NCBI GenBank assembly: GCA_029219465.1
Contig: JAQXTL010000002.1
Span: forward strand, 91,282 to 155,281
DNA: 64,000 bases
Direction of reading: 5' to 3'
From: Methanobacteriaceae archaeon
GTDB lineage: Archaea > Methanobacteriota > Methanobacteria > Methanobacteriales > Methanobacteriaceae
Shown here: positions 56,867 to 64,000 of the stretch, piece by piece
How positions within the stretch are numbered: position 1 is the first letter of the stretch
Layout: each line of letters opens with the position of its first letter
Position numbers and translations under genes: made by a program
Notes under the pieces: generated by a model
What the model was told of the DNA's origin: nothing
Database searches by the model: none
Seen by the model: the letters and a program-made list of their open reading frames with translations, nothing else

Positions 56867-59368
56867 ATGGTTTTAGAAGAATTATTGGCTCCTGCAGGCT
56901 CATATGAAGTATTAGTTACTGCAGTAAATGCTGGTGCAGATGCTGTTTATATTGCAGGGCAAAATTACGGGGCAAGAGCATATGCTAAAAACTTTACTAT
57001 TGAAGAAATAGAAAAAGCAGTTAATTATGCTCATTTAAATGGTGCATGCGTTCATGTGACTGTAAATACTCTTATAAACAACTTTGAGATTGTTGATGTA
57101 TTGAATTATCTATTTAAATTATACCAAATTGGTGTTGATGCAGTAATTGTACAAGATTTCGGATTAATCTGGCTTTTAAAAACATTAATACCAGATTTAG
57201 AAGTTCATGCATCCACACAAATGGGAATTAACAATTACAGTTCAATAAAATGGGCTTCACAAAATAATATAAAAAGAGTTGTTCTTCCAAGAGAAGTAAA
57301 TATAAATCAAATTGAAAAAACACACAAACAACTCAAAAAAGACAATATTGACATGGACATTGAAATTTTCGGCCATGGAGCATTATGTTACTGTGTAAGT
57401 GGAAAATGTTACATTTCATCATACAATAGTGGAAGAAGTGGAAACAGAGGCGCATGTGCTCAGCCATGTAGAAGAGAATATCGTCTAAAATACAGAGGAT
57501 ACAATATAGGAAACGGATATTTGTTATCAACTCACGATCTTGCTACATATAACAATCTAAAAGAGATTTCCAATGCTGGAGTTAAATCCCTTAAGTTAGA
57601 AGGTAGAATGAAATCTGGAGATTATATTGGAACCATTGTAAACAGTTACAGAAACCTTATTGACGGAAACATTGGAGATTATAAAAAAGATTTACACCTT
57701 GTTTTTAACAGAAAATTCACCAATGGATATGTAATGGGAGATAAACCTGGCCAGGTAATGGGAAGAGGAAGTTCAGGACATGAAGGACTATACATTGGAG
57801 ACATAACCAATATTGAAGGCACTCACGTTACAATTGAAATAAAAAACAAAGAAATTCCAGTTATTTTAGAACCTGGAGATGGAATTGCATTTAAATACAA
57901 TGGTAAAATCAAAGGAATTTATCTTGAAAATATCATAAAACAGGATGAAAATGAAATTATAATCGATACTACACGTCTTGTTAAAGTTGGAACAGAAGTA
58001 TTTATCAGCTATTCCAAATCTACACACGAATATTTAAAGCAATTCGAAAAAGAAACAATCAAAAATAATATCGGACTTGATTTATCACTAACTTGGGATA
58101 ATGACTTGAATTTATTTACCAAAGTTGAATACCATATTGGTGATGAATTAATTAATTTCAGACATAAAACATTAGGAAAATTCGAAAAAGCTAAAAACAA
58201 ACCTGTTGATGAACAAACTATTGAAAAACAGCTTAATAAAACTGGTGGAACACCATTTTTCATCAATAATGTTCGTTTTAACAATATGCCAAATGATATT
58301 TTCATACCAATTCGTGAAATTAACCAGATGAGACGTGAAATATTAGATACTGCTACTGAATTATTACTTAATCATAAAACACCTACTAAAAAAGCTATTA
58401 AAGCAGTACGTAAAGATTTAACCAAATTTATTGGAGATTATAAAAACAATAAAGGAAAAGTTAAATCAAAAACTCCTAAACTATCAATATTTATTGATGA
58501 TTTATCTCAAATAAAAGCAGCATCAGGATTTGATTTAAAAAGAATCTATTTTGACGGAACCTGTCACTACAACAATCCTGAGGACTACTATGAAAATATA
58601 AAAGAAACTCTAAAACAAGGTAGTTTAATGGCATCACAAACTGAGTTTGTATGGGTATTATCATCATTTATAAGCCAGGAAGATGCTCAAAAATGTAATG
58701 AAATTGTAAAAGAGTTGGAAAACGAAGGAATAATCATTTCTGTAATGGGAGATTTCCCTGCAATGAGCGACATATTTGACTGTCCTATTCATGGACATCA
58801 CAACTTAAATGTCTGGAACAGTTTTTGTGTACGCAATTTAAATGAAGCAGGATTTAAATCCTTAATTTTATCATCTGAACTTTCCGGTGAAGAAATTAAA
58901 GAATTAGTGCTAAAAAATCATGACAGAAATATTGATTTAGGAATGATTGTTAATGGAAACCTTGAAGTTATCGTAAGTAAGGACGATTTCACCAATTTAA
59001 ATGACGGAAAAGATTTCATTATTTCCAATGATGCTGATTATGCAATATTAGAAGATAAAAAAAGGAAAAAATTCAAATATAAAGTATTCTTTGACTATAA
59101 CAGACAAAGCCACATTATTAACAAGGACTGTTTGTGTTTAATTGAAGAGATGAATGAAATTAAAAAATTAGGCCTTGATTCAATTATTCTTGACTGCAGA
59201 TATTCCAATGAACAATATACAAAGCAGATTTTATCAATTTATAATGAAAGCCTAGGCAATAAAGATGAAGAAGAGTTATCCAAATATAAATACCAGATTA
59301 TGGATTTCTCACAGTCCTATATTAACAAAGGAAACTATATTGAAGGTAGATTACACGAGGCAAAATAA
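56867..59368 (+). CDS. U32-family (collagenase-like/RlhA-UbiU-type) protein A
   Basis: An 833-residue protein. The N-terminal TIM barrel starts ELLAPAGSYEVL; the diagnostic signature HGALCYCVSGKCYISS, then SGRSGNRGACAQPCR lies at about 171-205 with four conserved Cys, which in relatives bind a [4Fe-4S] cluster. A C-terminal half with DUF3656-like and a second barrel-like part follow. Bacterial relatives hydroxylate rRNA (RlhA), ubiquinone (UbiU/V) or tRNA (TrhP); in an anaerobe the reaction is unknown, and peptidase activity is unlikely. GGTGT precedes. The next gene is a paralogue. Confidence 0.85.
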   Translation: MVLEELLAPAGSYEVLVTAVNAGADAVYIAGQNYGARAYAKNFTIEEIEKAVNYAHLNGACVHVTVNTLINNFEIVDVLNYLFKLYQIGVDAVIVQDFGLIWLLKTLIPDLEVHASTQMGINNYSSIKWASQNNIKRVVLPREVNINQIEKTHKQLKKDNIDMDIEIFGHGALCYCVSGKCYISSYNSGRSGNRGACAQPCRREYRLKYRGYNIGNGYLLSTHDLATYNNLKEISNAGVKSLKLEGRMKSGDYIGTIVNSYRNLIDGNIGDYKKDLHLVFNRKFTNGYVMGDKPGQVMGRGSSGHEGLYIGDITNIEGTHVTIEIKNKEIPVILEPGDGIAFKYNGKIKGIYLENIIKQDENEIIIDTTRLVKVGTEVFISYSKSTHEYLKQFEKETIKNNIGLDLSLTWDNDLNLFTKVEYHIGDELINFRHKTLGKFEKAKNKPVDEQTIEKQLNKTGGTPFFINNVRFNNMPNDIFIPIREINQMRREILDTATELLLNHKTPTKKAIKAVRKDLTKFIGDYKNNKGKVKSKTPKLSIFIDDLSQIKAASGFDLKRIYFDGTCHYNNPEDYYENIKETLKQGSLMASQTEFVWVLSSFISQEDAQKCNEIVKELENEGIIISVMGDFPAMSDIFDCPIHGHHNLNVWNSFCVRNLNEAGFKSLILSSELSGEEIKELVLKNHDRNIDLGMIVNGNLEVIVSKDDFTNLNDGKDFIISNDADYAILEDKKRKKFKYKVFFDYNRQSHIINKDCLCLIEEMNEIKKLGLDSIILDCRYSNEQYTKQILSIYNESLGNKDEEELSKYKYQIMDFSQSYINKGNYIEGRLHEAK

Positions 59369-61785
59369 TGAGAATTCCTGAATTACTTGCACCTGTAGGT
59401 TCAATGGAACATTTGAAAGTTGCAATAAATGCTGGAGCTAGTTCAGTTTATTTATCTGGAAAAGAGTATGGTGCTCGTAAGTATGCAACTAACTTTACTT
59501 TAGATGAAATAAACGATGCAATAAATACAGCACACATGCATAATGTCAAGGTTTATGTAACCGTAAACACATTAATTAAAGAAGATGAACTGGAAGATGT
59601 AATTAATTATGTCTCAAAGCTATATGCAATGGGAGTGGATGCTGTTTTAGTACAGGATTTAGGATTAATTGAATTAATAAACAAACATGTTCCTAAATTA
59701 AAAATTCATGCATCAACACAAATTACCTGTGAAAACCAGCTAAAAGTAGACTATCTTAAAAGTAAAGGAATAAAAAGAATTGTTCTTCCTCGTGAGATGA
59801 AAAAAGAAGAAATTGAATCTCTTGACAAAGACATGGAATATGAAATATTTGCTCATGGAGCATTATGTTATTCCTATTCCGGACAATGCCTTATGAGCAG
59901 TTTTAAAGGTGGGAGAAGTGGAAACAGAGGAACCTGTGCTCAACCTTGCCGTCAAAAGTATAAAATTGACGGAATTAAAAAAGAGGATTATTATTTATCC
60001 CCATGTGATTTAAGTTTATTTAACAAACTAAAAGACATATCACAGATGAATATCTCCTGTATTAAAATAGAAGGCAGAATGAGAAATAAAGAATACCTTG
60101 CAATTGTAATAAGTGCTTATCGTAAAGCATTAAATAAATTAAAAAGCAACAAGGAACTTAAAAATGAAAATATTTCTCTTGTATTTAATAGGGGATTTTG
60201 TACAGGATTATTTGATGATAATCCAAAAAGAAGTCTTAAAGCAGGTCATATCGGATTAAAGATAGGTCGTGTAATCGATTCACAAAAAAATCAAATTGCA
60301 ATAAGACTTGACGATTCTGTTAGAAGCATACCTGAAAATGGTGACGGATTATTAATAATAAAAAATAATGATGACTATGGATTTGAAATCTCACAACCAC
60401 CAATTGTGACTTCTCTAAATCACTTTAAAAAAGGCAAATTCAAACAAATGAAAGACTTAACAAGAAAAGACAGAGTAATGGTCATTAAAAAGGTATGGCA
60501 AAATAAGAAAAGTACATTTAATTTAAATGAATCTGATGTTTATCTAACAAAAAGAAACAGCCTAACCAAAAAGGTCAAGGAAATAGAAAGTAAAGGATCA
60601 AGCTTTGTAAAATCAAAACTAATTCTTACATTTTCAATTAAAAATAAATTCCCTCTACTTAAAGGAAGATTAACCCTTGCAAATAAAAAAGAATTTAATT
60701 GTGAAGTAGTAGGAAATACTCCTTTTGAAAAACCTTTGAAAAAAAGTGTTAGTGCAGATACAGTTAAAAAGCAGCTTCAAAAAACTGATAATTACCCATA
60801 TCAGATTACACAAATCAATGTTAACTATGACGGAACATTATTCATTCCAATTAGTAAAATAAACGAACTTAGAAGAAATTTATTTGAAAAACTGGAAAAA
60901 GAAGTTGTTGAATCATTTAAACATGACACTAAAACAATCAAATTAGAACAAAACAAAAAAGAAAATGATGAATCTGCATGCAGTATTTCATTTTACACTA
61001 ACAATCTAAAACATTTAGAACATATAGAAAATGTAAAAAGAGTTTATTTGGAAATTCCAAACTCAGATGAGTCATTAAGTCTTACAAATCCAAATTACAA
61101 CCTTAATCATATGATTAATTTCATAAAAAAAGCATATGAAATATCCTATAATAAAGACTATGAATTAATCTGGAAATGGCCAGATATAACCCATGATTCA
61201 TTAATAAAAACATTAAATAAGGTAAGAGGAATTTTAAACAAAATGCATTACTCTTTACCAATTATGAGCAACAGTTTTAATGCAGAATATGGATTTTATT
61301 CAATGAATGTTACAAATAATGCAACTATAGACAGTTTGGAAAACTATAAAATAGTAACATTATCTCCAGAATTAACCAAAAAGGATTATGAAGACATAAT
61401 AAAGAATTGTAAAAATCCTCAAAAAGTTGAAATATTAGTTCAAGGATCTGTTGAACTTATGAAAACAAGATATCCTTTGTTAAATGAAAAAGAGTCTAAA
61501 AGGAATTATAAAAACTATTTAATTGACAAGAAGAATAACAGATACCCAATTCACAAAAGTATCTCTTCACAGGAGTTAACAATATTTAACGACAGTGAAA
61601 TTTCATTACTTGGAGAAATAGAACATCTAAAGAATATAAATTACAAGAATTTTGCAATTGATGGTAGATACAAGGATGATGACTATTATAAAATAGTTGA
61701 AGTTTACACAGACGCTCTAAATGAACATGTTGATGAGAACAAATTAAGAAAATACAGTTCTAAAAATACCTTGGCAAACTATTAG
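59368..61785 (+). CDS. U32-family protein B (tandem paralogue)
   Basis: An 805-residue paralogue of the previous gene, sharing its stop base (TAATG). It has the same plan: barrel start ELLAPVGSMEHL, signature HGALCYSYSGQCLMSS and SGNRGTCAQPCRQ at about 165-195, middle DUF3656-like part (KQLQKTDNYPYQI) and a C-terminal part. Tandem retention of two full-length copies suggests a heterodimer, as UbiU-UbiV, but this is inference. The MutS-like gene follows after 78 bases. Confidence 0.85.
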   Translation: MRIPELLAPVGSMEHLKVAINAGASSVYLSGKEYGARKYATNFTLDEINDAINTAHMHNVKVYVTVNTLIKEDELEDVINYVSKLYAMGVDAVLVQDLGLIELINKHVPKLKIHASTQITCENQLKVDYLKSKGIKRIVLPREMKKEEIESLDKDMEYEIFAHGALCYSYSGQCLMSSFKGGRSGNRGTCAQPCRQKYKIDGIKKEDYYLSPCDLSLFNKLKDISQMNISCIKIEGRMRNKEYLAIVISAYRKALNKLKSNKELKNENISLVFNRGFCTGLFDDNPKRSLKAGHIGLKIGRVIDSQKNQIAIRLDDSVRSIPENGDGLLIIKNNDDYGFEISQPPIVTSLNHFKKGKFKQMKDLTRKDRVMVIKKVWQNKKSTFNLNESDVYLTKRNSLTKKVKEIESKGSSFVKSKLILTFSIKNKFPLLKGRLTLANKKEFNCEVVGNTPFEKPLKKSVSADTVKKQLQKTDNYPYQITQINVNYDGTLFIPISKINELRRNLFEKLEKEVVESFKHDTKTIKLEQNKKENDESACSISFYTNNLKHLEHIENVKRVYLEIPNSDESLSLTNPNYNLNHMINFIKKAYEISYNKDYELIWKWPDITHDSLIKTLNKVRGILNKMHYSLPIMSNSFNAEYGFYSMNVTNNATIDSLENYKIVTLSPELTKKDYEDIIKNCKNPQKVEILVQGSVELMKTRYPLLNEKESKRNYKNYLIDKKNNRYPIHKSISSQELTIFNDSEISLLGEIEHLKNINYKNFAIDGRYKDDDYYKIVEVYTDALNEHVDENKLRKYSSKNTLANY

Positions 61786-61863
61786 AATTACTTTTCAAAT
61801 GCTCTTGGGAATGTTGAATATATATTAAAAAGAATATCAATATACAAAAAAGGTTTGGTAAAA

Positions 61864-63789
61864 ATGCAAAAGGAAAGAATCACATTGCAAAATATAAAAG
61901 GAATCGGAGATAAAATCTCTGAAAAGATTATAAAAAGCGTTGGAGGTGAAGAAGAACTCCAAAAGATTGTCGAAGATGTAGATGTTGAAAGAATAATCAA
62001 TATCGACGGAATAAGTCAAAGAAAAGCAATTGATATAATGAATCAGTTGTTAAATAATCCTAAAGATGAATTCATAAAAAGTGACAGAGCAATGGAACTT
62101 TATGAAGACATCATAAACAAGATATTGGCATATTCAAATACAAAATATTCAAAAAATAGAATATTATTGCTTTCACCTTCAAAAGACATTGAAAAAATCA
62201 ATTCACAGCTTGATTTTGTAATGGATGCTAAACAACACGTTTCACAACTCCCAATAATAAAATTAAGAGGATTAATGAAAAACTTAAAAGAAGTTGAGGA
62301 AGTAAAAGCAGAATACAATCCAAGTAAAGCTATTCTTGTTGAAAGTGATGAAGATAATTCCTACCTTACTGATTTAGGACTAAATCAATATTATCCTATC
62401 CTTACAGCTAGTGATTCACCACTACTTAGAGAAGAATTAATGAATTATGATTTAGTATTTTACGTATACTCACAGGGAATACTTGATTTTGAAGGAATGC
62501 CAAACCTAGTAATGATTAATATCGAAGATAATGATTATGAAATTGTTCCTGAAAAAATAATTAACTTCTTTATCCAAAATAAAGACTTATTTACTAGAGT
62601 ACATGAAATACAAAAAATCAGAAATAAAGAAAGTGTACTTGGAGAAATTATTCCTATTATCGATGAAGTAAACATTATTGATAAAAGAGAAGTAGATATT
62701 GAAAAACTTGTATATTCTCTTAAAGAAGATATGGATGATGAACTTGAAAAATCAATTAAACAAGTTGATCTTGAAGGAGATGAAATTCTCAACTTATTAA
62801 ATAATAACTTCCCACCTAAAATTAAGAAAATATTTGACGAAATTATAAATAAACGTAAAGAAATTATCTACGAAAAAACAGGAATAAGATTTGATCCGTT
62901 CCTTAGGAAATATCCTATTGAAATAGATGACACAGAAATCGAAAGAATAATTCTAGAACAGTCATCTAAAAAAGAAAATGACATTTTTGACATAAAAAGA
63001 AATGCTGCTATTGAATTAAATTCAATAAAAGAAAAAGCAATAAAAGAAGTTGAAGATGTTATCAAATTTGATTATGAATTCAGTTTAGGTAGTTTTGCAT
63101 ATGAATATGATTTATGCAGACCAGAATTCAGTGAAGAAATTGAGTTAAATGGTGCTCTACACTTGGAATTAGCACTTAAAAAAGATAAAGATCAAATACA
63201 AAAAGTTGACTACAAATTAACTCAGGATGAAAATATTGCATTATTAACAGGAGCAAATAGTGGTGGTAAAACAACATTGCTCGAAACATTAACACAAATA
63301 TCAATAATGGCTCAAATTGGACTTCCTGTTAGTGCAGATAGTGCAAAAATTAAGCTATTTGATGAAATTTATCACTTCTCAAAGAAAAGATCACTTGATG
63401 CAGGAGCATTTGAATCCTTCTTAAACGTGTTCATTCCAATAGTTACCACAGATAGTGAAAAATTAGTATTATTAGATGAACTTGAAGGAATAACAGAACT
63501 TGATGCTGCTGTTAAAATTATATCAACATTTATTGATATGATAAAAGAATCCAATTCTTATGGAATTATCGTAACCCATATGGCAAGAGAACTTATGAAC
63601 TATACTGACATAAGAGTTGATGGTATTGAAGCTAAAGGATTAGATGAAAACTACAATTTAATTGTAGACAGAACACCTAAAATGAATTTCCTTGCTAAAA
63701 GTACCCCAGAATTAATTTTAAAAAGAATCTATGAAAAATCAGATGACGAATTAAAAGCAGTGTATTCTAGAATATTAGAAAAATTCTAA
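61864..63789 (+). CDS. MutS-II-like ATPase with N-terminal helix-hairpin-helix
   Basis: A 641-residue archaeal MutS-family protein. Two helix-hairpin-helix motifs are at the N-terminus (LQNIKGIGDKISEKI and IINIDGISQRKAIDIM), then the MutS core/clamp helices with long coiled coils, and the ABC-type ATPase with Walker A TGANSGGKTT, LVLLDELEG and GIIVTHMA. It lacks MutS domain I for mismatch recognition and the Smr nuclease of MutS2. Related archaeal proteins may act on branched DNA or stalled ribosomes. ATG at 61864 was chosen over TTG at 61855. Confidence 0.88.
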   Translation: MQKERITLQNIKGIGDKISEKIIKSVGGEEELQKIVEDVDVERIINIDGISQRKAIDIMNQLLNNPKDEFIKSDRAMELYEDIINKILAYSNTKYSKNRILLLSPSKDIEKINSQLDFVMDAKQHVSQLPIIKLRGLMKNLKEVEEVKAEYNPSKAILVESDEDNSYLTDLGLNQYYPILTASDSPLLREELMNYDLVFYVYSQGILDFEGMPNLVMINIEDNDYEIVPEKIINFFIQNKDLFTRVHEIQKIRNKESVLGEIIPIIDEVNIIDKREVDIEKLVYSLKEDMDDELEKSIKQVDLEGDEILNLLNNNFPPKIKKIFDEIINKRKEIIYEKTGIRFDPFLRKYPIEIDDTEIERIILEQSSKKENDIFDIKRNAAIELNSIKEKAIKEVEDVIKFDYEFSLGSFAYEYDLCRPEFSEEIELNGALHLELALKKDKDQIQKVDYKLTQDENIALLTGANSGGKTTLLETLTQISIMAQIGLPVSADSAKIKLFDEIYHFSKKRSLDAGAFESFLNVFIPIVTTDSEKLVLLDELEGITELDAAVKIISTFIDMIKESNSYGIIVTHMARELMNYTDIRVDGIEAKGLDENYNLIVDRTPKMNFLAKSTPELILKRIYEKSDDELKAVYSRILEKF

Positions 63790-63920
63790 ATATACTCTTT
63801 AACTATTTTTTTTTAAAAAAAAACCAAAAAATCACCATTAAAAAGTAAAAACTAAGATAAAAACAGTTAAAATAAACAAATCAAAAATAAGTAAAGTATA
63901 ATAATAATTGTAATATAGAA

Positions 63921-64000
63921 GGCTTGCAGCGAAATGAAATTCCCATAGAAAACCATAGTACACAAACAAAACACAAAAGGACTTCACTACTGGGATCGAA
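63921..64000 (-). rRNA. rrf: 5S ribosomal RNA, 3' part (runs off the window)
   Basis: On the minus strand from 64000 the sequence reads TTCGATCCCAGTAGTGAAGT, the conserved loop B/helix III region of 5S rRNA, then GTACTATGG-TTTT-CTATGGGAA, the helix IV hairpin, and ends near 63921 with CGCTGCAAGCC, which would pair with the missing 5' end in helix I. About 80 of some 120 nucleotides are present. T-rich sequence follows. The 5' part and any linked 23S/16S genes lie beyond the right edge. Confidence 0.85.

Noticed and set aside
61788..62019. Small minus-strand frames at the start of the MutS-like gene
   Set aside because: They overlap the helix-hairpin-helix coding region, which is clearly read on the plus strand.

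Overview
The window looks like a chromosome segment of a Methanobrevibacter-type methanogen (order Methanobacteriales, very close in character to M. smithii). The DNA is strongly AT-rich. The genes are archaeal: MCM helicase, aIF2-beta, NMD3, Thg1, RNase Z, NucS, PurP, CofA (coenzyme F420 pathway) and the YcaO/TfuA pair that modifies methyl-coenzyme M reductase. There is also a large adhesin-like surface protein of the kind expanded in gut Methanobrevibacter. Many genes carry a GGTGA-type ribosome binding site. I see no tRNA gene, CRISPR array, insertion sequence or prophage. The 3' part of a 5S rRNA runs off the right edge on the minus strand. No gap between genes exceeds 300 bases; the longest is 49382-49669.

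Layout. 1-7.6 kb: a TIM-barrel-like protein and a YbjQ protein, serA, a tightly coupled JAMM/Thg1/NadX operon, a PRC-barrel protein, a tRNA-binding-domain protein and a broken membrane acyltransferase. 7.6-16.5 kb (cell surface and membrane): a papain-domain adhesin-like protein, cofA, a zinc-ribbon mini-protein with two TMEM175-like channel genes, a frameshifted DUF4013-like membrane protein, a TadC/class III pilin pair, and a DUF4405-like membrane protein with two His-x13-His pairs and a Gly/His/Asp repeat. 16.8-26.3 kb: a racemase gene with an internal stop, transglutaminase-like and peptidase genes, the YcaO-TfuA-LarE cassette, CBS and universal-stress proteins, an amidohydrolase and a zinc-ribbon protein that seems to start with ATT. 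26.3-34 kb: carAB, then a broken MFS transporter tail to tail with a broken ATP-grasp ligase. 34-51 kb: a SNF2 helicase, nadC, RNase Z, MscS, nadA, a MetX-like acyltransferase (second ATT start), nucS, omega-amidase, a HEAT protein, Lhr, a flavodoxin, purP, a phosphodiesterase and rlmE. 51-64 kb (information processing): mcm, aIF2-beta, nmd3, tyrS, tmk, two tandem U32 proteins, a MutS-II-like ATPase and 5S rRNA.

How the genes connect. NadX, NadA and NadC together give the de novo aspartate-to-nicotinate-mononucleotide route. CarA/CarB make carbamoyl phosphate for pyrimidines and arginine. YcaO-TfuA install thioglycine in McrA, and a LarE-like sulfur transferase sits directly behind them. CofA supplies lactate for F420. 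Several convergent gene pairs share their stop codons.

The most striking feature across the window is a set of single-base defects: two internal TGA codons, one internal TAG, two ATT codons exactly where ATG is expected, and frameshifts in four genes. They are either real gene decay or errors in this sequence; the window alone cannot decide.
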